From: Anodontia alba
Lineage: Eukaryota; Mollusca; Bivalvia; Lucinida; Lucinidae
NCBI GenBank assembly: GCA_964016985.1
Contig: OZ024826.1
Coordinates: 57,845,735-57,909,734, forward strand
Length of the DNA: 64,000 bases
Direction: 5' to 3'
This document shows, piece by piece, positions 21,300 through 31,885 of this stretch. A program made the translations under genes and the position numbers. Each line of letters begins with the position of its first letter. Position 1 is the first letter of the stretch. The notes beneath the pieces are model-generated. The model was given only the letters and a program-made list of their open reading frames with translations, searched no databases and was not told where the DNA came from.

Positions 21300-22370
21300 G
21301 ATTTTATATAGGCATAAAAATGAGCCACATCAAGAGAAAAGGGTTGTTGTCTACTTTCAAAACTGCTGAAATACTTCAGAATCTACGGACAGTCACAGAA
21401 AGCTCTCATCAGACTGCATAAAATCACAGTCTGATCTGGGCGTTCCTTGTCCACATACTTGACAAGGATCCTTCATTCATGTTGAAGCATAAGGTGACTG
21501 GATACATTTGAGTTTTCTGCTATTTTTTTACAAGAAAGACAACATCTGTGACTTTCTGTTTGCATTCCTGGACACCAAACCCCTTCTGAAAGGTGTCTAC
21601 TCTAAGAGTAAATAATTTGCTCCCAAGTTAACAGAGCTGCCTCCCCTGAAAACATATCTATTCACCTTAAATAAGTAATTTGGATAAATAAACACTTAAC
21701 AAACATGTCCTGCATTATTTCTGACACCTCACTATTAAAATGAAAAGAAATACATACACTAAAAAACTGTTGCCTAACAGTAAAGGTTAAATAAATAAAA
21801 AACCATACATGTTATCAAAAACTGACTAAAATCGACAAGACAAAAGGTTCCAAAGGACATGATAGACTCACATAATTTATCATTTGCAAACTTATCCCAA
21901 CACATTCTGGGAAGTGTATCAGAACTCTAGATAAGAAGGGTTTGTGGATAGATATTTATTTTTTCCATAAAATCTGGACATGTGTCCAAAGTACACAAAT
22001 GCCCCTGCCCTTTGGTCTTTGTCCATATGGCAACAACATCTGGATGCATAAATTTCAACAACTTTTGCCAAATGCTCACTCTGATTTGACATTTTGACAC
22101 CTAGCCCCACCCCAGGGCATGAGCTGCAATACCCAGGGGCAACTCTAGCACAGAGTTGAAGGTTTAGGTCTGGTTAAGTAGTAGTAAAGAAATTGCATAG
22201 GTCAGACCATTTCTTGGCTGTAAATTTAATTTTAGGGTAAATATTTGAACAAAACACAGAAACAGAAAAGACAAATGGTTTCTGATAAAATATGGTCAAT
22301 CAGAACAAAATATTTTCATTTGAAATAAAACATGCTAAAAACGTCTTTACGAGTGATGTCGAAAGGACAG
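21300..22370. other. No gene seen
   Basis: Contains a family E-like core at 21380-21450 (CACAGTCTGATCTGGGCG), a family G piece at 21575-21690 (CCCCTTCTGAAAGGTGTCTA) and otherwise unique AT-rich sequence. Confidence 0.35.
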
Positions 22371-22372
22371 AA

Positions 22373-22445
22373 GTAAGATTTGAACCCAGGACACTGTGAT
22401 CCATCTTCAGCACAAACCACTCAGCCTTGGGGATGCTGCCACAGG
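22373..22445 (-). repeat. tRNA-like repeat head
   Basis: The minus strand carries AAGGCTGAGTGGTTTGTGC (A-box-like) and CTGGGTTCAAATCTTAC (B-box-like), spaced as in tRNA-Ser/Leu-like SINE heads. I see no stable cloverleaf. Confidence 0.4.
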
Positions 22446-22831
22446 GATGCCTCATTCAGAAGACGACTGTTACAGGTCTCAGACACAAAGTACAAGGCTC
22501 ACCATTTTTATGCGCACCATTCAATGTGAACTGTCTCCTCCTAAGAAGACAAATGAATGCTATACTTTGCAACAAATGTAAGAAGAATGTTTCAAAATTA
22601 TGTCTACTAAACAGACGTTTGAGAATGCAGTGGATTAAAGTAACTTCTGCTGTACCAGATAGATCAAATTACAAGAAAGGCTAATCACTATACAGTGTAG
22701 CCGCATAATACTGGATCCTTTTTCTTTTATTCATCTTTTTTCATACTTTTTATAAAAAAAAACAACAAAAAACTGTTTGCCTTCTTTTCACTGGTTCACT
22801 ATAAAACCCAAACCATTTTGATACTCACTAC

Positions 22832-23052
22832 CATAATAATCCTAAATATTGGGACAGACAGGCCTGAGCAAAAAATGTAGATCCAGATCAGATGCCACAG
22901 AATGTGGCATCTGATCAGGGTCTACACTGTTGGCCACTCCTCCAGCACTATTTTAGACACGTTAACAGGTAATACAATAGACTTTTTTTCAAATTTTAGG
23001 ACAAGTATGGTAAGGAGTTAAGCTGTCCCAATACTCAGGGTAAATATGGTAG
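22832..23052. repeat. Family C1 MITE, full length
   Basis: TAATAATCCTAAATATTGGG at left, GACAAGTATGGTAAGGAG and CCCAATACTCAGGGTAAATA at right. The core GATGCCACAGAATGTGGCATC is palindromic. This is one of the most complete copies in the window. Confidence 0.85.
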
Positions 23053-23299
23053 TTTAAAAACTGCAGCCCTACTTACGCTGACCATTCAGCTCTAGTTTCA
23101 TATTTCTGCATTAAAATAAGGTGGGCACTGCCTAGCAGTTTAAGAGAAGCTGTTTCAGAGAAATACTGAAGTCACTTCTGTCAGATAAACCCTCTGCACA
23201 GAAATTGACTTTATGACACATGCAAGCAGCATAGACCAATATCTGCCTGTGCATCAGTGCAGTAAAATGGGGTTCTATACTGGTTTGCATATATAAGAA

Positions 23300-23455
23300 T
23301 AGCACTTTTTATGATGCTTTTTTCAATCCAAAAGTATTGATATTTTTCTTATTTCTCCACACTTCTAATGAGTACCCACAACATATGTTTTTGTGGAGAA
23401 ATAAAAATATTTACCCGATACTCACTCTTATCTAGATCTATGCATATAGGTCATT
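23300..23455. repeat. Family B MITE, left arm deleted
   Basis: CAATCCAAAAGTATTGATAT, then TTTCTCCACACTTCTAATGA with the left arm missing, then CCCACAACATATGTTTTTGT and CTCTTATCTAGATCTATGC. Confidence 0.65.
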
Positions 23456-23524
23456 TTCTATTTATAGACGCTCAGATGGTAAATATTTTATTTGAAAGAA
23501 CTCATGTTCAAACAACACAAACAT

Positions 23525-23843
23525 GAAGTTTTTTAAAAGTAAAACATATTTTAACGAGTAATACTTAACCTATAGATAATGTGCTATTCTATTCTGTTTT
23601 CACACCTTCCACAGAAAAAACGACCTTTCAGTCGTTAATTAAAGTCTTAAACCAGAAGGTCCCTTAGGCAGTTACCTGTGTGACGTAACTCTTCCCGCTC
23701 AATTGACCACGTGTCAGTTTCTTTTATGTGTAAAACAATAGACACAATTAGGAGAGATAAGCGAGGGTGGGCGGAGGGAGATAATTGATTATCTATAGGT
23801 TAAGTATTACTCGTTAAAATATGTTTTACTTTTAAAAAACTTC
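23525..23843. mobile_element. Short TIR element E1
   Basis: A 319-bp unit with perfect 56-bp terminal inverted repeats (23525-23580 and 23788-23843), starting GAAGTTTTTTAAAAG and ending in the shared motif TTAACCTATAGATAAT. Its interior begins with a 145-bp sequence that is also found, inverted, at the far end of the adjacent 5.8-kb element. E1 abuts that element directly at 23843/23844. No ORF. The superfamily is unknown, and I see no clear target duplication because the right flank is another element. Confidence 0.8.
23565..23725 (+). repeat. 161-bp subterminal inverted copy, left
   Basis: Identical by eye, over 161 bp, to the reverse complement of 29459-29619. It contains TGTGACGTAAC (CRE-like), CTTCCCGCTCAA (E2F-like) and CCACGTGTC (E-box), plus a small hairpin AACGAC/GTCGTT. 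These motifs would suit a promoter, but that is inference. Confidence 0.85.
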
Positions 23844-26800
23844 ATTTTAACTTCATAATACATTAACCTATAGATAATGTGCTAGAATTTGCAGAATAGG
23901 AGGGAGGTGCTCTCCTAATTCTAACACCAATAATATCTCACCACGTCTGGTTAAGACTCAGGAAACTCAAAGGAATCAGATACATTCTAATTCTATATTT
24001 AATAGAAAGAATGGTCTAGATTCACAAAATAGCTTTAAGGTGTTATGATCTAACAACCTTATATATATTAGTAGACTCTAGAGGAAGCCAGTTCTTAAGT
24101 CTCAGAGACCTAACATCGGCCCCCCCCCTCTTTTTTTCTTTTTGGGAAACAACAATTGGCTTCAAAAAGAAAAGGGAGTCATTGAGACAAAACATAAATA
24201 TTCCATCGCAAAGTAAGCTAGGAATATAGAAATATTTTGAAAACAAAATTTGTAAAACAAAAAGCCAAGACCATACACTGTAAGTAGTCTATGTAGGATC
24301 TTGAATAAATAAGGAAAAGTATACTCGGTGGAGTTTCCTATAGATAACTGACATATGTAGATATTTTGGATAAAATTCTAGATATGTGAAGCTATGTAAT
24401 TGTAATAGTCTAAGCTATTAGAATTATAAACTAATTAAATTCTGTTAATTGGAGCGACAGAACAGTTTCCGATGAACAGACACAGACTTAAAATAACCAT
24501 AATGTGTAATTATTTCCCTTGATCAAATTAAAGAAGGGGAGATAATAAAAGTAGATGGAGTTAACTTAACTATAACTAAGTTATCCATCAGAAGAAAAAA
24601 GGTATAGACAAACATAATGGTTAAAACTATTGCTAGACTAATTGTATAACGAATTTTTAGTCAAGCAATAAAATAATACAGAGTTTGCATATAACTGCTG
24701 GGAAGAAAAAACAACTTAAACCATTGATAATTAGTTTTGTCATAGACATATAAAAGCGTTTGATGTCCTGACAAAAAAATAAAGAATAAACTGTCAACAT
24801 CATAACTAAAGAGTTTGACAGACAATAAAAGAGATAAGAATAAGGTTGATCGCAGCAAAATGTATGACGGTCATAGTTTGGCTAAATCTTACCGTATTGA
24901 TAAGATTAAGCAATAATAAATAAGCTGGATAGAATCTTTCTATACCAGAAGATTGCCATGAAAAGTACTCCTGAGTAAATAATCATGGAAATCAAGAAAT
25001 GTTAAAAATCCACTTTGATACGAATCAAAATGTTCATAAAAAGAGAAGGACTCAGAGAAAAAGTAATAGTGTGATAATCTCTGAAGAAAGATTATACAAT
25101 AATACTGATTATTAATCTCAAAAAACACTTAATTTAAAAGTTAAGAGATAGTATTACTATTCTATACGCATATTTAAGAATAGTAAGAAATATATTAATA
25201 CTAAATAAAAATTATACTACTGAACAAAATTCCCGCTATAAATCATAGGTTAAGCGTAACTATTATTTAAGCAAGGAATTATTAAACATATAACTGTCTA
25301 TAAAATTACTGCCCAGAAATTTTATAGATAAACATTCAATCAAATTTTTAGAATTGAATATTAATAGAATAAAATCTATGTCTGCATAATTGGTAATTCC
25401 TGAAATATCAAATTACGTACTCGCAAATGAGTTCAGGAAGAAAATACATATATATACTCTCGAGATCTATGTGTAAACCATAGAGAGTAATAATATTATT
25501 ACCGCGATCCCTGACGGAAGGGTAAAAACATGTATATGAAAGAGATAATAATTAATTTAACGTCATATAGGTTTAAGATAAAATTTGTTTAATCTTTAAC
25601 CAATATGCAGCAACAGTGACTCGATATTCTGTATTCGTACGTAGAAAAGGAGTACTTAGTCATTAGAATTTTGAATGATTGAAATAGAGATAATGGGATC
25701 TAAAAGGATGTATCTCCATGAACTGAATCGAAGGATAATATCCATTCTAAAAAACTAGGGCTTGTTTTAGGCTTAGTTTAACAAGCGTAGAATTGAATTA
25801 TTTTCAAGTATTCATGAAGTCGTTATGCTCTGAATACTGAGAAAAAAGTTAAAATATTGTTTAGGAAATAAAAAAGTGACTGTTCCACAATGTTAGCTAG
25901 ATTTAAACCTGGAACGTAGCGAGAAGGTCAATCTAATTTAAAAGTAAGATGAGAAAGATAAATAATGAAGATAGATATATAAATATCGGAATAATATATT
26001 ATCTCCAACAATTATCAAATAATCTGAATGTTTAAAGGCATAAATACTACTCGAAAGTTTATTTACCGAATGTATAATCGGAGAAAACTTTCAGTATGTT
26101 CAAAAACGTATCACAAAAGTAAGATCTGACCAGGAACGTAGGTGCAGCACTTACTAAGTTGTGAAGTTAATATAAACATATTTTATATTATAAATTGAAG
26201 CAGTGCATTTCAAAAACATCGACATCTTGAAATGACTTATTGTGTGGAAAAATAAATAAATATCCAGTTTCAGGAAGATATTTATCTATATATATAGACC
26301 ATTTTTGATGCGGACTGGAAATCAAGATATTAATCTTTGCATTATTCGCAAACTGAACTTGAACTCTTAGCGAGAATTACTATGATCCCTTTAACGAATG
26401 TAAACATAAAGGAGGGGTAAAGAGATAATTAAGAGTGTCTTAATTCTTTACCGGCTCGTAATTAAGGATGTTTTCCCTTTTGTCTAAGCCTAGACTATAG
26501 ATTGATTAATATAATTATAATAATATCTGCTATTATGAGGTAAACTCTCGTTAATTAACCTCTAAGCATATATCAAAAATATATATCAACATAATCTAGA
26601 GCTTCGGTAAGTTTAGAGGAAGGAAATGATTGACTTTGGCAGTTTCTGAATAGTTACAAAGTCAATAAAACAAAATATCAAAAGGAAAGTATTGTATATA
26701 AAATCTAATTTAGGCAATAATAATCTGTCACGTACTGAATAATTAATGCCTTTACTAAATATGTATCCATTGTCAATACCAAAGTGCAAGAAAATTTTGA

Positions 26801-27869
26801 TTGACATGGACTCTAGTTATAAATAAAATATTAGAGGTATAGAGCTAGTCGAAGCAAAACTATTCCTCAATAAGATAAAGTAGACCTATAATATACGAGG
26901 ATTAATTGGGTCTAGAATTATAATCATAATAAAATTATTATTCCAATATGAAGAATCTTCAGCGTAATAGATTCTTACTGAGGCAAAAATATCTGGTATA
27001 TTGCTATCGTAGTCTTAAATGATCCAGAAGAAAAAATAAAACAGGCAAAGTAAAGAACGTATCGAATTATATCTATGCCTAAATATAAGATTTTTTTCTT
27101 ATTTATTATTTTATAGCAGAGTTTAGACAGAGCACGACTGACCTAGACTCTTATATAATCAATCAAAAGATAGTATAAAATAGAATAATAGCTTATCGGA
27201 TCAACTATTTTCCATGTAGAAAAGGCAAAAGGAAAATATGTACCTCAACTAGAATTTTAAATCGTAGTAATCTAGAGAGGTAGTGAATAAATAAATAAAC
27301 TGTTAATTTATTTATCTGGTTGGTGTAAATTTCCGATACCTTAAGAATGAAAAATTAATAGAAAGTAGAAAAGATCGATTGCTACTTTCTTGTCAATTTA
27401 CTCCTTAGATTACATGCTGATTACATATCGGAGCATGTAGAAGAAAAACAGGGGAGGAAAGAAGAAAAATTTTAATATTTCGTGTATATTTTTCTTCTTA
27501 TAAATAACGATAGTTTTATAGTTCACCATTGCCCTAGAGCCGAATAAGGTGAATATGTAAGAAGTTAATCTCTTTGTAGCGAACAAACGAGATATAATTA
27601 TAGCTGGAAGTATCTTCTACACTTAGTGAATGAATTGCAAATTTGATCGTAACCGATAATTCTTAATTCATTTTCAATAATAAATATATATATAGAATTT
27701 AAGTCAAGTTCAAAAGTAACTGGACAGAATTCAACAATATAAATGGCTACTAGGTATTAGAACCCATCGCTGTCATTCAATAACCTATAATCCAAGACTA
27801 TACATGTCTATAGTGGTTATATATGAATATATGTTGAGCCTGGAACACACTAGTAATCCGACACAAAGT

Positions 27870-28682
27870 CTACGAAACTACTGCCCGGTGGAATTTCGTT
27901 AGAATGACCTGGCACTACTCTACGAAGTGCCTCCCGATGAAATTTTCGTTAGAGCCGGAATTTAAACGCTGTCTAGCGAATTAAAGAGATAAAACATCAT
28001 TTGAATGACCTGGCACTAGTCTACGAACTGCTGCCCGGTAAGAATTTTGTTATAGTCGGAAGTTTAACTCTTTCTAGCGGATAAAAGAGATAAAACATAA
28101 GTTAATTTAAAATATTAATGGAATTACACACCTATAATAAGTCAATGGAATATTAAAAATTCTAGTCTGATTTGGGAAAGACTGTACAGAATTTTTTGTA
28201 TAAAAAGTTATTATGTATTTCACTTAATAACCTATATCCATTGACTTAAACGTGAATGGAGCTCTATGAACGATAATAGATTGTTCGGGAATTAGTAATC
28301 ATTATTTTGACACTAGTTACCCGACACAATGACCGGACACTAATATTCGTAACTGTTGCCCGGTAAAGTTACAAGAAATTTGACAAATTGATCGGATAGT
28401 AGTATTCGTAACTCTAGTCCGATGAAAAAGGGAGATTATATATGAAAACTGAGCGGGCACAAGTATTCGAAACTTTTTCCCGAAGATAATTAATTATAAG
28501 GCAAAAATTGACCAGACACTTTCTGTAAAAGTTTGCCTGGTGAAAAATCAGAAATAATATAATAATATGACCGGGTATAAGTATCAGAAATATTACTGAT
28601 ACTTTGCCCAGTGAAAAAAAATTTTTTAATAATTAGACATAATGACCGGAAGTTAGTATACGTGACTATTTTGTCCGGTGAA
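27870..28682. repeat. Array of degenerate ACCGG...CCGGT hairpins
   Basis: About nine diverged units. The two before 28100 are about 100 bp long and the later ones are spaced 55-75 bp apart. The unit reads roughly TGACCGGGCACTAGT, TACGAAACT, then TGCCCGGTGAAA. Arm pairs: ACCGG/CCGGT (28332-28336, 28360-28364); ATCGGA/TCCGAT (28391-28396, 28418-28423); CGGG/CCCG (28454-28457, 28479-28482) with AAGT/ACTT inside; ACCAG/CTGGT (28511-28515, 28537-28541); AAGTATCAG/CTGATACTT (28579-28587, 28596-28604); ACCGGA/TCCGGT (28645-28650, 28674-28679). GGCACT/AGTGCC pairs at 27911-27931. Several pairs differ by matched changes on both arms. Confidence 0.75.
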
Positions 28683-28726
28683 ATATGTCAGAAACTAAGT
28701 CTTTCCAGAAAATAATTAAATTATTG

Positions 28727-28935
28727 ACTGGAGACTAGTTGACTGGTGACTGGTGACTGGGTGACTGGTGACTGGGTGACTGGTGACTGGTGCCTGGTTG
28801 ACTGGCACCTGGATGACTGGTGACTGGTGCCTGGTTGACTGGCACCTGATTGACTGGTGACTGGTGAAGCTGATTGACTGGAGCCTGGGTGACTGGTGAC
28901 TGGTGACTGGATGACTGGTGACTGGTGACTGGTGG
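28727..28935. repeat. TGACTGG minisatellite
   Basis: About 200 bp of imperfect 7- to 8-base units (TGACTGG, with GTGACTGG and TGCCTGG variants). Higher-order pieces such as GACTGGCACCTGG also repeat. The GACTGG/CTGGT wording resembles the arms of the neighbouring hairpin array, so one may have grown from the other. Confidence 0.85.
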
Positions 28936-28970
28936 ACTTAGACTTTATAGGATACTAAGTACCCAAAGAT

Positions 28971-29060
28971 GCCACCTTGATGGGTCTTACCCCGGCAGTA
29001 TAGCCATATGGGGTGGGGCTCCCATCAGTAAAGAATTGTCTTATAACCCATCAAGGGTTG
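28971..29060. other. GC-rich stem-loop patch in E2
   Basis: CCTTGATGGGT (28975-28985) pairs perfectly with ACCCATCAAGG (29046-29056). Inside, ACCCC (28989-28993) pairs with GGGGT (29010-29014). An alternative inner pairing GATGGG (28979-28984) with CCCATC (29021-29026) is also possible. It stands out from the AT-rich element around it. It could be a structured RNA domain. The minus-strand translation is interrupted by stops. Confidence 0.5.
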
Positions 29061-29458
29061 ACAAGTTCTTTACAATCAGCTTCTCCACCATGAGAATCTT
29101 TAGCCAACTGAAGATCTCTGCAAACAAAAGTCCAGGAAAAAAAAAAAAAATATCGTAATTGCTGAATAACCTGGAACGAAAAGAACAAAAATATTCTGCA
29201 TATATAAACACGACTATCGAACCGATCGCGCACGAGCGTTGTGCCGAAAAGCGAGAGTCGCCAAAACGCATGTGGAAAAAGACCAGTCAAAAATACATGA
29301 AATTGAAAATTGAAAATTTTAAATAATAACACAGAAAGTGAAAGGAGTGATAAATAAACAAAAGAAACACAAGGATACATAAATTTATCCGTGAGGAAAG
29401 AAATAATCCAAATTTCTATCACAGGTAAATAATCCTTGTTGAATTTCTTTGTCCACAG

Positions 29459-29619
29459 AAAAGAAACTGACACGTGGTCAATTGAGCGGGAAGAGTTACG
29501 TCACACAGGTAACTGCCTAAGGGACCTTCTGGTTTAAGACTTTAATTAACGACTGAAAGGTCGTTTTTTCTGTGGAAGGTGTGAAAACAGAATAGAATAG
29601 CACATTATCTATAGGTTAA
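29459..29619 (-). repeat. 161-bp subterminal inverted copy, right
   Basis: Reverse complement of 23565-23725 with no difference I can see. It lies just inside the right TIR of E2, reading inward. The CRE-like, E-box and E2F-like motifs are therefore present at both ends of the composite. Confidence 0.85.
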
Positions 29620-29913
29620 TGTATTATGAAGTTAAAATAGACTGACCTGGACATCAATGCAGACTAATCTGGGTCTATATCATTTGCTTGACTGATTCTA
29701 CATGTACAAAGCCGAGAGTTTGTGAAGATAAAACATATTAATAAAACAGCATATTCAACTTGCAGGGTGTCATGAAATACTCAAATAGAACTTCTTCTGC
29801 ATTCTTATGTACAAAAAAAAATCCTGATTACATCTGATACATCAATAACAAGCACACATGTACACCAGTACTAACAAATTTATCCCAAACATAAAGAAAA
29901 TAAAAGTTCATTC

Positions 29914-30112
29914 AAGAAGTATACTTTTTTAATTAACCAAAATAAAAGTACTTCAAACATACAATTTTAATTAACCAAAATAAAAGTACTTCAAGCAGTA
30001 TACTTTTAATTAACCAAAATAAAAGTATTTCAAACACTACAATTTTAATTAACCAAAATAAAAGTACTTCAAACAGTACAATTTTAAATAACCAAAATAA
30101 AAGCACTTCACA
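29914..30112. repeat. 40-bp tandem repeat, five units
   Basis: Units contain TTAATTAACCAAAATAAAAG followed by TACTTCAAACA, with minor variants. The last unit is more diverged. Confidence 0.9.
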
Positions 30113-30130
30113 ATGACAAATGACACACAC

Positions 30131-30210
30131 TCTCTCTCTCTCTCTCTCTCACTCTCTCTCTCGCTCTATCAAAAAACCCAACTCAGTGACAGATGACACT
30201 CTCTCTCTCT

Positions 30211-30242
<32 letters not shown>
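30131..30242. repeat. Two (CT)n microsatellites
   Basis: Interrupted CT runs at about 30131-30167 and 30198-30242. Each follows a similar leader (TGACAAATGACACAC and TGACAGATGACACT), so the leader and microsatellite were duplicated as a unit. Confidence 0.9.
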
Positions 30243-30244
<2 letters not shown>

Positions 30245-30529
30245 TTCTCAAAAAATGAAACGTCAAATTCTAATTTCTCAGAGAAGTATTTTTCAACTGC
30301 TGTATCAGCCCCTGGTATGCTTAATGATTATTATTTTGATTTCTTTAATTTTAAAATTGTTTCATACAAAAAACAGTAAATAAATAGCATAAACATACAG
30401 TGCACAAATAAGATAAACATATACAAGTGAAAGTGTAGATTGTCTTACAGATATGCGAAAAGCAGAGATTCAGATCATCCTCGCCACTGGCATGGTCTCA
30501 TAAAGGCCTTTGCAGGGTGGGGATCACAT

Positions 30530-30790
30530 GCATATAACATCGACTGTTCCTTTTTATCTTTATTACTTCCATTATTTCTGTACAAATTTGACATATAGGA
30601 CTTAATATTAGGTTCTTTAGCATTTGAGTCATGCTGGAGGTGCGCTGTTGTCACCAGTAGCCCAGCAGGCTGCCCTATGCTGGACTGCTTCAAGTTTAGC
30701 AATGTTTGTGGCTGTGTGGGGAGACCACACTGTTGAAGCACACTCCAACTGTGGCAGTACAAATATTGTGTAGGCTGTAGACTTTAGGTG
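30530..30790 (-). pseudogene. Non-LTR retrotransposon reverse-transcriptase fragment
   Basis: Reading 30790 to 30629 on the minus strand gives HLKSTAYTIFVLPQLECAST followed by VWSPHTATNIAKLEAVQ and HRAACWATGD, then a stop. The pattern L.P.LE.AS.VW.PHT...I.KLEAVQ.RAA is characteristic of the C-terminal end of CR1/Jockey-type LINE reverse transcriptases. After a frameshift the reading TQMLKNLILSP continues in the expected place. The fragment is short, frameshifted and inactive. Confidence 0.7.
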
Positions 30791-31110
30791 ATCTACTCAT
30801 CATCCCCAATAAGCTCACCCAGTTTCATGGCCCTAGCTCAAAGAATTTTTTAGATATTTTGCCCACAAGATTTCATTATGTCCCATAGGCTTACAATGCA
30901 TGAGTGAAAAAAGGGGCATAACTCCGGAGCTACAAGTTTGACAGAAAAAAAGAAATAAATATGGGTCCACTTATTTTCCATCCTTATTCCATATTCAAAA
31001 TTTCAAAATCCTATCTCTAACCATTCTTGATTGTATGCTAAGCATGATAAATGCAAAACGACCCAAAAGTAGTAGGCTCCTCCAACTTCTTGGAAATTGG
31101 GGGCATAAAG
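30791..31110. repeat. Single pearl-like core
   Basis: ATCTACTCATCATCCCCAAT, ATGGCCCTAGCTC, AGATATTTTGCCCACAAGAT and CTCCTCCAACTTCTTGGAA match the 300-bp units of the array at 35947-37515, in order. Confidence 0.6.
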
Positions 31111-31440
31111 AGACATGATTTAAAGAGACTTGATTTCCATGTTATCTTAATAAGATAAGATGCATATTGAGATTATTATTATCAGCTGTACCAGGGTTCT
31201 AGACTATAAGATTCTTCTTTAATATCTTGAACAAATTCTGTAAGGTATGACTCCTGAGAGCAATGAACACACAAAGCCAAAAACAGCCAAATCCTGGTAC
31301 AGCTGATCTGGTCTCCTCTGCTTGCGCACTTTCTGCCAGACTTCGAAATAATGGCACCAGAATGATTCCTTTACATTTAAACTGACAAGGAATTCATCAG
31401 TGAACTTGTCCAACAAAGCAGACAGTCATCATATTACATA
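31111..31440. other. No gene seen
   Basis: TGACTCCTGAGAGCAATGAA (31247-31266) also occurs as TGACCCTTGAGAGCAATGAA near 18185, so part of this stretch is an unnamed dispersed repeat. Confidence 0.35.
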
Positions 31441-31590
31441 ACTCCTGATAAGGAACTGTTTTCAACTGAAAAGTACTGAAATTTTTCTTATTTCTCCATG
31501 AAAACATGTTGTGGGTACTCATTAGAACCACCTCACAGAAAAAAAAAAACATAATATGGATATCCTATTTTATCTGGAGCTCTCATACAA
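31440..31590. repeat. Family B MITE, right arm lost
   Basis: CAACTGAAAAGTACTGAAAT, TTTCTTATTTCTCCATGAAA and GGGTACTCATTAGAACC, then an A-run and ATTTTATCTGGAGCTCTCAT. Confidence 0.55.
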
Positions 31591-31885
31591 GAGTACTTGG
31601 TCCGCTGTAAGTACAGTATTTGACCCAATTACCACACTGGGAAAACTTGTGGTAAAATATGTATCTATCTATTAAGTGTACAATTTCAAAAAAAAAAATC
31701 AGCAGTGGACTTATTTGATGATGTCTATGCATTTTTTCCCCCTAGATTTTCTTTAGAAAAGCAATGTCAATGCAATTCAAATGACTACCAACAACATATG
31801 GCTTTACAAAGAAGTAGACAAAAAGTACACTGGCTGAAGATTACGGCATTGCTTGAATGTGCACTTATAGGGGTATGTGTGGTAA

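Larger units (their letters stand above)
23844..29638. mobile_element. Large ORF-less AT-rich TIR element E2
   Basis: Bounded by perfect 41-bp inverted repeats (23844-23884 and 29598-29638) that start ATTTTAACTTCATAATAC and run through TTAACCTATAGATAATGTG. The right end continues into the 161-bp sequence shared with E1. The 5.8-kb interior is visibly AT-richer than its surroundings and contains none of the MITE, SINE or pearl families that occur every few hundred bases outside. That argues for one recent insertion. No ORF exceeds 140 codons, and the longest (29051-29473, minus) lacks an ATG and is phenylalanine-rich from A-tracts. It holds the hairpin array, the TGACTGG minisatellite and the structured patch listed separately. 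No transposase is present. The origin of the cargo is unknown. Confidence 0.8.

Noticed and set aside
27870..28682. Possible CRISPR-like array
   Set aside because: Units are degenerate, spacing is irregular, there are no conserved repeats with unique spacers, and the DNA is eukaryotic.
28955..29045. Minus-strand reading FFTDGSPTPYGYTAGVRPI, faintly like an RNase H or BEL/Pao retroelement motif
   Set aside because: The frame is flanked by stops on both sides, nothing else of a retroelement is nearby, and the resemblance is only a few residues.
29051..29473. Longest ORF in the window (140 codons, minus strand) at the inner edge of E2's right end
   Set aside because: It starts at GTG, is dominated by phenylalanine/leucine from A-rich DNA, and has no recognisable domain. 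In this base composition it is plausibly chance.
30475..30762. 95-codon minus-strand ORF as a gene
   Set aside because: The meaningful reading is in another frame and is a reverse-transcriptase remnant; this frame is its shadow.
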